A DNA stretch of 64,000 nt. Source: Butyricicoccus sp. OM04-18BH (GTDB taxonomy: Bacteria > Bacillota > Clostridia > Oscillospirales > Butyricicoccaceae). The stretch spans positions 132,215 through 196,214 of the forward strand of contig NZ_QULN01000005.1 of the NCBI RefSeq assembly GCF_003481705.1. The letters are read 5' to 3'. The notes under the pieces are model-generated. The model made no database searches. It was given only the letters and a program-made list of their open reading frames with translations, and had not been told where the DNA came from. The translations under genes and the position numbers were made by a program. Shown here piece by piece: positions 52,284 to 61,740 of the stretch (its first letter is position 1; every line of letters begins with the position of its first letter).

Positions 52284-53084
52284 TTGCAAAAAACAAATTT
52301 TCTCACCATTACCTACGATCGAAAGAAGCTTTCGATCGATATCCGCACGATCCTGTATATTCAAATGCACGAAAACATGGCGGAGATACACACCTCCGGC
52401 GGTAAGGTCTACAAGAGTTTGATCTCGCTGGAGCGGCTGGAAAGCACTCTAGGCGACTCGTTCCTCAAGGTGCACCGCAGCCGGCTGGTATCGGTGATGG
52501 CGATACACGACATTACGGACAAAGTAAACCTCAACAACGGCGAACAGCTCGGCTATGTTGCCCGCCGCAAAAAGGAGCTGACCGCCGCACTGGCCGAAAA
52601 GCGTGCTCGGCTGATCGGTACGCTGGACAGCGAAACGCTGCCTGTGCCCCATGATGAGCTGCACGCACAGTACCGCTGCTTCGATGCGCTGCCGATTGCG
52701 TTCACCGATATCGAAATGGTGCTCGATGATGACAAAAACGCTGTTGACTGGATTTTTCGATATGCCAATCCCGCGCTTGCGCGGCTGGAAAAGACGCCGC
52801 TGCATGAGCTGATCGGGCGCTCGTTCCATAGCGTGTTTCCCAACATGGACAGCAAGTGGCTGAAAAGCTACGAACGCGCCGCACTCTACGGTGAAACACT
52901 GGAGCTGATCGCTCACAGCCCGGAGATCGACACGTATTTGAAAATTATCTGCTTTCCGACCCAGCCGGGACATTGCGGCTGCCTGTTGTTCGACATTGCA
53001 GAGATGAAATTCGCGGAGGACAGCGGTGACGCGCACAACGCCAAGCTGCGGTATTTCGCGAAAATACTGGAACAACTTGTCTGA
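52284..53084 (+). CDS. LytTR-PAS transcriptional regulator
   Basis: 266 residues, starting at a TTG (52284); AAAGGA lies about 13 bases upstream, so the start is uncertain. Residues 1-100 are a LytTR DNA-binding domain (DIRTILYIQMHENMAEIHTS, SLISLERLESTLGDSFLKVH, RSRLVSVMAIHDI). Residues about 130-255 form a PAS-like sensor (PIAFTDIEMVLDDDKNAVDW, IFRYANPALARLEKTPL, ELIGRSFHSVFPNM). The order LytTR then PAS is the reverse of the usual output position and there is no receiver domain. The adhesin gene follows 45-58 bases later in the same direction with no terminator between, so the two may be cotranscribed or the regulator may control the adhesin. Confidence 0.8.
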   Translation: MQKTNFLTITYDRKKLSIDIRTILYIQMHENMAEIHTSGGKVYKSLISLERLESTLGDSFLKVHRSRLVSVMAIHDITDKVNLNNGEQLGYVARRKKELTAALAEKRARLIGTLDSETLPVPHDELHAQYRCFDALPIAFTDIEMVLDDDKNAVDWIFRYANPALARLEKTPLHELIGRSFHSVFPNMDSKWLKSYERAALYGETLELIAHSPEIDTYLKIICFPTQPGHCGCLLFDIAEMKFAEDSGDAHNAKLRYFAKILEQLV

Positions 53085-53142
53085 TTGCTGCGAAAGCAGC
53101 CGGAAATAGACTCCAAGGAGGAGAAAATATGAGAAAGCAAAA

Positions 53143-56100
53143 ATGGCATATGAAATCCCATATGTCCCGACAGGTACCCGCTTGGGCAAAAAGGCTCTTG
53201 CGCTCTTTTTGAGTTTGGCGATGTGCCTGAGTATGCTGCCGACGGTAGCGCTGGCGGACAACAAAGACGCTGCCACAACGGATGAATACGGATTTGATCT
53301 GTCTACACCGGACAGCTTTAAAGCAGACGACGGCAAGCAGCCCTTTGGCAACAGCAAAGACATCAAGGGCAATCTGAACCCCACCAAGGAGATCAGTATC
53401 CTGGAGTCGAGCGGCAATTACTATAGCAGCCGCGTGTACGATTTTGACGAATCGAGCATTCTGAAAGGCGCGAGCGGCGGCGTATTCAGTTCGAGCGACT
53501 ATTACGCCGGTCTGGACAGCACGAAGTTTTCGACCGCGTCGGCGATGAGCAATAAGATCGATAAAGGTGAGAGCTCGCCCTATCGCTATGTCAGTGCGGT
53601 GGCTTATGACCCTGATGGCAGCGGACGCGATGATAAAGTTGCGTACTGGGGTGCTGCGCGTGATACTGGCAGCAACGATTACAAAATGAAGCTGCATGTA
53701 TTTGATGACCATTCGGGTCAATTTGGCAGCAGCAGCAGTATCAAGTACGGAGGCTCTGACGCAAACGACGCTTACAGCTGGATGAGCAAGCTGAGCGGCT
53801 ACAACGCCGAGGGCTATACCGCTATCACGGCGGGTGACTTTGACGGCAACGGCAAGGAAACCGTGGTGTTTTATGATCCGGCAAAAGGCAATCTGATGCT
53901 CAGAAGCAATAATGGAGACTATCACGGCGGTGAAAATGTACTGAACATCGGCACTGACGAAACGCTGAAGAATTATTTCGGCAAGACGCTGAATGACATT
54001 CAGCTTCTGGACAAAGACAGTCAGCAGCGTATCGCAGAAAACACCGCCATGGTACATCTGGAAGCGGCGGATCTGGACGGCAAAGCGGACAACAAGGGCG
54101 AGCTGATCGTCACCGTTTCGCTGGGCAATCTGTATGGTGAGAACGGTGTCGGCGAGCGCGGCTCGGTTGTCATGGTGCTGTCCAAGAATGGCAACGGTAA
54201 CTGGGAGACCGTCTGGCACTATCAGTTCAGCCATGTGTACGCCGCCAATCAGCCGGACAACAAGCACGATACCGGCTGGCATCTGCGCGCCGCGGCAAGC
54301 CGCGCGGAGGATATCGACCATGACGGCGCGATGGAGATCGTCACCGCCGGTGTCGGTGCAGACGACAACGACAATGACGATAACTTCCATGACGAAGGCT
54401 ATTTCGCAGTCATCACCCGATACACCGGCAACGGCTATAAGGTGGACACGTCGGAGCATAACAGCGTATCCTGCCAGACCGGCTTCTATGTGAAACAGGC
54501 TGGCGACAACAATACGAACTGGGTCGGTGAGCAGGATTCGTACTTGCAGTATATGAACCCGTGCTCGCTGGGTATCGTGCGGTTTGACGGACGCGGCACC
54601 GTGCCGTATATCGTTATCCGCGGTCAGATCTTCAAATACAATTCCAAAAGCGGAACGCTGGACGGCGCAGATACAAAGACACAAGGTCTGGATAATGTTC
54701 TGAAGGACCGCAAGATCATCAACCAGCCGATCGTCGGCAACTTTGACGGCAACGCGGCGGGTCGTGAGCAGATCCTGTTTACGGTATCGTCCGGAGACGG
54801 CAACGGAAAGGTCAACATCGGCGGCTATTACTACAAGCCGTCTGACTATGAGAGCAGCAAAGCAACCGGTCCGTATCAACATACAGGCAAGGGCAAGAAC
54901 GCCATGGATGACGCCAGCGGCGATCCCGGTGAAGGTCTGCGCAGCTGCCGCTGGGGTATGAACGCCTGGGGCATCGCCGAAATCGCGCTGGCGGCGCCGG
55001 ACATCGACAATGACGGCCTCATTGCGGACTATCAGGGCAAGGAATACGCCTATAATGACCCGCAGGTGCTGGCCGTTATGGAAGCGCCCCCGTATTTCGA
55101 GGACATTGAGTACAACAACGCCGGCGAGACCGCAATCTCCTTCTCTAAGGGCAGCGGCTCCTCCTCCGGCACCAGCACCGCGAACCGAATCGGCGCCTAT
55201 GTTTCCTTTGAGCAGGATTTCTCTTTTGGCGGCGTAGTCGATCTGGGCGGATTTGAGTTTGAAACCGCGTTTGAAGCCGAGTGGAACAACTCCATTGAAA
55301 TTGAGAAGAGCTTTACCATGACAAACAGCTTTTCCACCGAGCAGGCGGAAAGCGCCGTGGTGCTGATCTGCATTCCGGTCACGGTCTATCACTATAACAC
55401 CACGTCGGCGGACGGCTCCAAGAGCACGATGGATATCACGGTAGCGGACGCGCCGATCTACAAAACCATTCCGCTCTCGGAGTATAACGCGGCGGCCGGA
55501 CAGCGCGGGGATCCCCAGATCGGCAGCGACATTATCGCCTCCACGGCGGGTCAGCCCTCCACCTACCGCAGCACGACGACTGGACTCAAGAACGCCGTGA
55601 CCACCAACAAGGGCACCAACGGCGGCTGGTTTGCAACCGAGGCCGGCGAAAGCTCCAAGTCCCAGTCCGTAGCGTTCGACACCACGAAGACCAACACGAA
55701 GGAGCTTACCTTTAATGTTGATGCCAAAGCCGGCGCCGGTGTGGGCGGATTTAAGTTCGGTCTGAGCGGCGGCACATCCACCGGCAGCAGCACGAGCAGT
55801 ATCTCCACCGAGGGCATCGAGCGCAGCGGCACCGTGCACGATCTGCCGAAGAGCACAGAAGGATACGGCTTTTCGTGGCAGTTTGTCGGCTGGGAGACCA
55901 CGCTGAAGACCGGCGGCCTTTCGTACAATGTTCCGGTGCTGAGCTATCTGGTGCAGAACGTAAAGCAGCCGCCCAGCAAGCCGCAGAATCTGGAAGCCAA
56001 GGAAGTCACCACCAACAGCGTGACCCTGGAGTGGGAGAGCGGCTTTAGCACGGCAGCGCAGTATCAGGTTTACCGCTATATGCCGAACAACACCAGCGGC

Positions 56101-56400
56101 ACGAAGTATGCCCTGTTGGGCACGGTGAGCGGTCTGGCAGCCGATAAGGACGGCAAATACACGCTGACCGATACCGAAGTACAGCCGAGCACGCAGTATC
56201 AGTATGTGCTCAAATCGGTCGGCACAGACGGAAGATCCACGGATTATACCGATCCGCTGGCGGTCACTACGCTGTCGGACGGCGATATGCCGAAAATTAC
56301 GCAGCAACCGGAGAGTACGAGCGTTCGCCCCGGTACCGATGCTGTATTTACCATTTCTGCAACCCCGACCGGAGGAGCAAAGAGCGTTACCTATAGCTGA
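53143..56400 (+). CDS. Giant adhesin, N-terminal part (ends at in-frame TGA)
   Basis: 1085 residues in this frame. Signal peptide 1-38 (LGKKALALFLSLAMCLSMLP, TVALA). Residues about 130-600 contain FG-GAP/VCBS-like units (TAITAGDFDGNGKETVVFYD, AEDIDHDGAMEIVTAGVG), suggesting a beta-propeller. A fibronectin type III domain spans about 942-1044 (KPQNLEAKEVTTNSVTLEWE). An Ig-like domain starts at about 1047 and is interrupted by TGA 56398, where homologues have Trp. The frame continues directly at 56401, so this and the next entry were one gene of about 2,850 codons. A strong AAGGAGG lies before an ATG at 53129, but that ATG is out of frame; one extra A in an A5 tract would join them. Confidence 0.8.
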   Translation: MAYEIPYVPTGTRLGKKALALFLSLAMCLSMLPTVALADNKDAATTDEYGFDLSTPDSFKADDGKQPFGNSKDIKGNLNPTKEISILESSGNYYSSRVYDFDESSILKGASGGVFSSSDYYAGLDSTKFSTASAMSNKIDKGESSPYRYVSAVAYDPDGSGRDDKVAYWGAARDTGSNDYKMKLHVFDDHSGQFGSSSSIKYGGSDANDAYSWMSKLSGYNAEGYTAITAGDFDGNGKETVVFYDPAKGNLMLRSNNGDYHGGENVLNIGTDETLKNYFGKTLNDIQLLDKDSQQRIAENTAMVHLEAADLDGKADNKGELIVTVSLGNLYGENGVGERGSVVMVLSKNGNGNWETVWHYQFSHVYAANQPDNKHDTGWHLRAAASRAEDIDHDGAMEIVTAGVGADDNDNDDNFHDEGYFAVITRYTGNGYKVDTSEHNSVSCQTGFYVKQAGDNNTNWVGEQDSYLQYMNPCSLGIVRFDGRGTVPYIVIRGQIFKYNSKSGTLDGADTKTQGLDNVLKDRKIINQPIVGNFDGNAAGREQILFTVSSGDGNGKVNIGGYYYKPSDYESSKATGPYQHTGKGKNAMDDASGDPGEGLRSCRWGMNAWGIAEIALAAPDIDNDGLIADYQGKEYAYNDPQVLAVMEAPPYFEDIEYNNAGETAISFSKGSGSSSGTSTANRIGAYVSFEQDFSFGGVVDLGGFEFETAFEAEWNNSIEIEKSFTMTNSFSTEQAESAVVLICIPVTVYHYNTTSADGSKSTMDITVADAPIYKTIPLSEYNAAAGQRGDPQIGSDIIASTAGQPSTYRSTTTGLKNAVTTNKGTNGGWFATEAGESSKSQSVAFDTTKTNTKELTFNVDAKAGAGVGGFKFGLSGGTSTGSSTSSISTEGIERSGTVHDLPKSTEGYGFSWQFVGWETTLKTGGLSYNVPVLSYLVQNVKQPPSKPQNLEAKEVTTNSVTLEWESGFSTAAQYQVYRYMPNNTSGTKYALLGTVSGLAADKDGKYTLTDTEVQPSTQYQYVLKSVGTDGRSTDYTDPLAVTTLSDGDMPKITQQPESTSVRPGTDAVFTISATPTGGAKSVTYS

Positions 56401-56433
56401 CAGAGCAGAACGGACGGCGGACGCTGGACCGAT

Positions 56434-59400
56434 TTGAACCAGAACACGCCGAATCTGACTGTCGAAAATCCCACGAAGAGCATGAGCGGCACCGAATACC
56501 GCTGCATCGTTTCGCAGACCAATATGAAGACGGAAAAATCGTCGGTGGTTTACTCGAATACGGTCAAACTGACGGTCGACAAGGCGAGCAGCACAACTGA
56601 GCTGGGAACCAGCCGTACCGGCGGCAATGCAACCCATGAAACTACTGTCGAGACGAAGAAAACTGTCACGGCAGAGTATAAACAGGGGAATGCAACCTAC
56701 CAGAAGTATAAAAATGCGTACACTGAAGACGATAAAATCACAGGCGATGTTTTCGGCGGCAGTGACAGTACTGGCTATCATTATTATACGGGGCTGACGG
56801 CGGGTGCTGAATCGAATGCCAACGGTGTATATACCGTATCTGGCACAGCTGTGCCTCTGACCGCCGCAACGGATCGCATAACACTGGACGGAAAGGCGTA
56901 TGAGATCAGCGATAAAGGCTTCAAGCGGACGCCGAAGGCCGAAGAAATCAACGGAACAACCTATACGGTGTACACCGCAACCGGTGTTGCCGGTGAATCA
57001 GGAAAAACGGAAACACTGACGCTGTATCGTAAGGATGACAAGTATTATCGCAAAAATAGCGATAGTACGACCACTGAAATGACAGCAGCGAACACCATCG
57101 GCGATGCTGCCAATACCTATCGTAAAGACAGCCTGACGCCCGTTTATGTGACCGAGGGCGACTATACGGTTCTTACCTATACTACGGAAGACGAGACTCC
57201 GACTACGCTCACCATCTACGAGCGGAACGGCACCTACTACTCGAAGAATGGAAACACCTACACCAGCCTGTCTCTGGTGACGGGGCTGTATCAGAACGGC
57301 GAAGGCAAGCTGTTCAAGCCCGGCGCTGCCGTAACAACGGAGATTACGGTCTCCGGCAGCAAGGAGCAGGTAAAGGGCGAGCCCGTTACGCTGACCGCCA
57401 ACGTGAATGTCACGGACACCGGCGCCGCAGCCAACGGCACGGTCACCTTTGAAATCACGAACACGACCACCGGCAGCGTGACGCGCCAGCAGGTAAGCAA
57501 ATCCCCCGGAGACCCCAAGGTCTCCTACAGCTGGACACCGAGCGAGGCGGGCGTTTACAGCATTGTGGCGATTTTCGGCGGCAACAGCGAGACGGCGGCT
57601 TCGCGCAGCGGCGCAGTCACCTACTATGCCAAGGCGGCAGACGATCTCTATGAGATTGAGGTGCGCGACTGCACTTATGGCGAAACGATTTCTCCGAGCC
57701 TCAAGAGCGTAACGATTAGCAACGGCTCCGGCAGTGCTTCCGGTGCAGACAAGTCCGTCACCTACGCCGCCTACAAGGTTGGCGCGACTATCGCAGTGGC
57801 AGACTGGGAATCCGGTAAAACGCTGGTTCCGGGCACCTATCGCATTACCGCTACAGCAGACGATAAGCTGCTGGCCAGCAAGTATATCACCGTAAGCAAA
57901 AAGCCGATCACGATTACGGCTCCCACGGCGCAGGATGGTCAAATTACCTTTACGGACAAGGATGGAAATCCAGGTTTTGTAATTGGTGATAATTATACAG
58001 ACCTGTTCAAGACAGAGGGTATGCCGACCGATAAGACCGCCGGTGTATACAATGTCAGCGTGGTTTACGATGAAAGCATTCCCGAATTTACCAACAAGCA
58101 GGCGGAATTCTTCTCCAAGTACACGCCTACGCTGAAAAGCTCCATGGTGCTTGTGAAGGCAAATGCCTACACGGTAACCTACTCCAATGGTAACAACGGC
58201 ACATTGAAGGGTTATCAAGGCGATTATTCGACCTCCTTTAACAGCGGTGCCCAGATCGCCAGCGGCAGCAATGTGATTTTCACCGCTACGCCGGAAGAAA
58301 ACTATCAGGTTTGGAAATGGACGGTGAACGGTGTTGAAGTGACGAAAAGCACTGATGACTACACCCTCTCCGATGATAAAAAGACGCTGACCATTTCCAG
58401 TCTGAATGGTGCTTTGGATGTACAAGTTGAATTCTCCAACCAGTTCTACACGGTATCGGCACTGAGCAATGACGGTAACGGCACTGTCACTGCTACAGTA
58501 GGCGGCGTTTTGACAGCTGGTTACGTGCTCAGCGGCACCGAGGTTACCTTTACCGCAGCGCCGAAGACCGGCTATGTTGTAAAGCAGTGGACGGTCAAAC
58601 GCGGAACAGACGCATCCGAACCCCAGAAGAACACGGACGGCACTGTTTTCAGCGGCAACGAGCTGAAGCTGACCATCACCGCGAATACGACGGTCAGTGT
58701 AACCTTTGAGCAGACGGCACAGTTCACCGTACACTATTCCGCTGTAGACCAGAAAAATACGGACAAGATTGTTGCTCTGAGCTTTGAAACGACCGGTCTG
58801 ACCGAAGGCAAGGGCGAAAAGGGCTCTACGGTTACGCTGACCGCGAAGCCGTCCTCCGCAATGGGCATTGCCGGCTGGCAGTACAAGACCAAGCCAGACG
58901 GCGACTGGAGCAACACGAGCGCTACCGGACTGAGCTACACGATTCGCAATCTGCAATGCGATATCTGGGTACGCGCACTGGTCAACGACAGCGCAACGCC
59001 GACAAAGGTATCTTTCGGTATCGTAAATGAGAAGAACCCATCCGTTGCAGGAGGCGGCACGCTGACCGCAAAGTATACCGCAAACGGTGCAGAAATTCAG
59101 AGTGGCAACGGTTGCACGACCTACAGCAGCATCACTTTTACCTATGAAGAGCCGACCGCGTATGAGGTCGTAGGCTGGAAGGTAAACGGTAACGAGGTAG
59201 CGGCAGTCCGCAACGGCAAAACCTTCACCTACACCATCGACAGCCTGACCACGGCAACTACGGTCAACATGGTGGTTCGGCCGAAGCCTACGGTAGCAAT
59301 TACACCGCCGGAATCGCCGGAAATCGGCACGTTCAGCGTAACATACACGCTGAAAGATAAAGAGGTAAAGCCGGAAGAGGAAAACGGCACAAAATATGTC

Positions 59401-61689
59401 TACTCCGGTACGAAGGCAACCGTAACCGCAACGCCGGGCAATAATTATGTTGCAACGGATGTAAAGGCGGATTGGGGCACTGGAAACACCAGTACACCGA
59501 ATGCCGGCAAGGTGAACGGTGAACAAAAGGTGGAGATTGCTGCAATCACCGCAAACACTATCTTCTCTGCAACCTTTGTGGAAAAGCCTAAGGTAACGAT
59601 TGAGACCGCTACGGGCGGTACCGTTACGGTCAAGGGCACTGTAAACGGCAAGGCAAATACCACGCTGAAGACTGGCAACTATGTAGACTTCGACACCGAC
59701 TTGACCGTTACGCTGGCACCGGGTAAGGGCTACGAGGTCGGCGATATTACCGGAGCCGCTCCGCAATACACCGACGGCGACGGCACTACAACCGATAACA
59801 AGTCCTACACCATCAGCAAGGTGCAGGGCAACCAGACCATCAAGCCTGTCTGGTCGGCAATCCCGACCACTACGGTCAACTGGTCTGTCATCGACAAGAC
59901 GCCGAACACGGACGGCGGCACGGACGGCACGCTCACGGCGACTGTCACCCGCAAGAACATGGACAGCTACAAGGTGACCGACTCCACCGCTGGTACACTT
60001 ACGGTTTACCGCGACTCGGTCGTTACCTTCACCGCAACGCCGGAGACCGGCTATAAGACCGGCGGATGGCAGCTCAACGGCGAAAAGCAGGGCAGCCAGC
60101 CGACGCTTACCATTACAAACGACATTGTAAATACTACGCAGAAGGTTGAAGTTCAGTTTGACCCGCTGGGCAAGCAGGTGACCTACGGCTTCCAGGCAGA
60201 CAGCGCGAATGCTGCGGCGCATAAGGCACAGCTTACGGCGCAATTCAAGCCGAACAGCGGCACGGAAACCAACTTTGAAAGCGGCACCACGCCGACCACC
60301 GATGGTTCCATCACCTTTACCGTTTCCGGTCTGGATGACGGCTACGAGGTAGAAGGCTGGTATGTGAACGGCAGCAAGCAGGATGGTGAAACCGGTACGA
60401 CCTTTACCCATGAGGTAACGCACGATGTCGGCATGGATGTGCGGGTCAAGATCGTCCGCAAGTCGTATACGGTGAACTTCTCCGCAACGAACGGCACGAA
60501 TGCGTTCGACTCCGGCGCAGAGCAGCCTGCCGGCTCGACCATCGTCTTTACGGCACAGCCGAAGGACGGTTATCAGGTCAAGGGCTGGTATACGGCGGCT
60601 GACGGCACGACCGCAATCACCGGAACGACATCCGAGCAGAACAGCTACACCATTACCAATCTGACCGATGAAGCAACGGTATATGTAGCATTTGAACCGA
60701 TTCCGACCTATGATATTACGCTCAGCACGACCGGTCTGGGCCATGTCACCGCAACGGTAAACGGCAAGGACGCTAAAATCGCGGACGGCAAGCTGACGGT
60801 AAGCCGTCACGACAATGTAGTCCTCACCGCAGTACCGGATGCAAACCAGTATCTGACCGGCTGGACGCTGGACGGCGAAACCAAGGGCAACAGCAGTCTG
60901 TCGCTGACGCTGGACGATGTAACCGAGGGTCACGCAGTTGCAGCAGACTTTGCGGCAAGCCAGCTTGTTACGCTGAAAACGGTCTGCGGCGCAAATGGCA
61001 CGCTGACCGCTCAGGCTGGCTATGGCGACGCACTTCAGACCATCGACGCCTCCTCCGAATCCGGTATTCAGGTGGAGAAGGGCAAGAAGGTCGTTCTGAC
61101 TGTCACTCCGGGAACAGACTACATGGTAGAGAAGTGGATGGTCAACGGCACGGTTCAGGATAACCTGTCCAACACGCTCACCATCGAAAATCTGAACGAG
61201 AATACCACGGTTGCGGTTGCGTTTGAGACGCCGCTGACGCTGTATTCGATTCCGCAGAGCGACAAGGGCTACACCGTAAGCGATGTGAAGAAGACCCCGA
61301 ATGATTACGGCAACGAGAATCAGATTCGCGCAAGAGGCACGGTCACCTTCACCGTAGCACCGGTAAGCGGACCGTATCTCACCGCACTCACGGTAAACGG
61401 CAAGAATTGCCTCGCTACGATCAGCAACGATGGCAACGAGAACAAGCTGACGGTCGTGAACAATCGGAACGGCAGCTACACCATCACCGTTGCGAATGTC
61501 ACCAAGAATATCGAACTGACGGCAGCTTCCATGAAATTCCGTACGGAGAAAACAGAACTCTCCGTTCCGAAAGAGCTGAAGGAGCAGTACGCCGATACCG
61601 ATGCGCGGTGCAAGCTGGTCGCACTCACCGCCGAGGGCGATGTGGTTTCCATGACGCTAAGCGAGCTGAAAGCGCTGATTTCCGCTTAA
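56434..61689 (+). CDS. Giant adhesin, C-terminal part with Ig-like and bacterial-repeat domains
   Basis: Same frame as the preceding part; the first 11 codons after the TGA (56401-56433) also belong to it. The listed start is only the first TTG. Residues 1-45 finish the Ig-like domain (YRCIVSQTNMKTEKSSVVYS). A second Ig-like domain lies at about 290-405 (KGEPVTLTANVNVTDTGAAA). From about 575 onward come roughly twelve repeats of about 85-95 residues of the bacterial-repeat (InlB/Flg_new-like) type, each with a YTVTYS... strand, an FTATPEENY-like turn and a xxGWxVNG core (for example VVGWKVNGNEVAA). There is no LPxTG, SLH or other anchor at the C-terminus, so attachment is unexplained. If not translated by readthrough, this part has no signal peptide and would not be exported. 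Confidence 0.78.
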   Translation: MNQNTPNLTVENPTKSMSGTEYRCIVSQTNMKTEKSSVVYSNTVKLTVDKASSTTELGTSRTGGNATHETTVETKKTVTAEYKQGNATYQKYKNAYTEDDKITGDVFGGSDSTGYHYYTGLTAGAESNANGVYTVSGTAVPLTAATDRITLDGKAYEISDKGFKRTPKAEEINGTTYTVYTATGVAGESGKTETLTLYRKDDKYYRKNSDSTTTEMTAANTIGDAANTYRKDSLTPVYVTEGDYTVLTYTTEDETPTTLTIYERNGTYYSKNGNTYTSLSLVTGLYQNGEGKLFKPGAAVTTEITVSGSKEQVKGEPVTLTANVNVTDTGAAANGTVTFEITNTTTGSVTRQQVSKSPGDPKVSYSWTPSEAGVYSIVAIFGGNSETAASRSGAVTYYAKAADDLYEIEVRDCTYGETISPSLKSVTISNGSGSASGADKSVTYAAYKVGATIAVADWESGKTLVPGTYRITATADDKLLASKYITVSKKPITITAPTAQDGQITFTDKDGNPGFVIGDNYTDLFKTEGMPTDKTAGVYNVSVVYDESIPEFTNKQAEFFSKYTPTLKSSMVLVKANAYTVTYSNGNNGTLKGYQGDYSTSFNSGAQIASGSNVIFTATPEENYQVWKWTVNGVEVTKSTDDYTLSDDKKTLTISSLNGALDVQVEFSNQFYTVSALSNDGNGTVTATVGGVLTAGYVLSGTEVTFTAAPKTGYVVKQWTVKRGTDASEPQKNTDGTVFSGNELKLTITANTTVSVTFEQTAQFTVHYSAVDQKNTDKIVALSFETTGLTEGKGEKGSTVTLTAKPSSAMGIAGWQYKTKPDGDWSNTSATGLSYTIRNLQCDIWVRALVNDSATPTKVSFGIVNEKNPSVAGGGTLTAKYTANGAEIQSGNGCTTYSSITFTYEEPTAYEVVGWKVNGNEVAAVRNGKTFTYTIDSLTTATTVNMVVRPKPTVAITPPESPEIGTFSVTYTLKDKEVKPEEENGTKYVYSGTKATVTATPGNNYVATDVKADWGTGNTSTPNAGKVNGEQKVEIAAITANTIFSATFVEKPKVTIETATGGTVTVKGTVNGKANTTLKTGNYVDFDTDLTVTLAPGKGYEVGDITGAAPQYTDGDGTTTDNKSYTISKVQGNQTIKPVWSAIPTTTVNWSVIDKTPNTDGGTDGTLTATVTRKNMDSYKVTDSTAGTLTVYRDSVVTFTATPETGYKTGGWQLNGEKQGSQPTLTITNDIVNTTQKVEVQFDPLGKQVTYGFQADSANAAAHKAQLTAQFKPNSGTETNFESGTTPTTDGSITFTVSGLDDGYEVEGWYVNGSKQDGETGTTFTHEVTHDVGMDVRVKIVRKSYTVNFSATNGTNAFDSGAEQPAGSTIVFTAQPKDGYQVKGWYTAADGTTAITGTTSEQNSYTITNLTDEATVYVAFEPIPTYDITLSTTGLGHVTATVNGKDAKIADGKLTVSRHDNVVLTAVPDANQYLTGWTLDGETKGNSSLSLTLDDVTEGHAVAADFAASQLVTLKTVCGANGTLTAQAGYGDALQTIDASSESGIQVEKGKKVVLTVTPGTDYMVEKWMVNGTVQDNLSNTLTIENLNENTTVAVAFETPLTLYSIPQSDKGYTVSDVKKTPNDYGNENQIRARGTVTFTVAPVSGPYLTALTVNGKNCLATISNDGNENKLTVVNNRNGSYTITVANVTKNIELTAASMKFRTEKTELSVPKELKEQYADTDARCKLVALTAEGDVVSMTLSELKALISA

Positions 61690-61696
61690 AGCCTGC

Positions 61697-61736
61697 AAAA
61701 AACAGACCGACATTCACTCTGTCGGTCTGTTTTTTG
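61697..61736. terminator. Bidirectional terminator between adhesin and traX
   Basis: AACAGACCGAC pairs with GTCGGTCTGTT with T-runs on both strands, between convergent genes. Confidence 0.88.
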
Positions 61737-61740
61737 CGAT

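Noticed and set aside
56390..56440. Selenocysteine insertion at the TGA in the adhesin
   Set aside because: The aligned residue in Ig-like domains is Trp, not Cys, and I could not draw a convincing SECIS hairpin directly downstream; mutation or sequencing error is more likely.
52945..56781. Minus-strand frame of 1,278 codons, and another at 56998-60933
   Set aside because: Shadows of the giant adhesin caused by its codon bias; no ribosome-binding site or recognisable fold.
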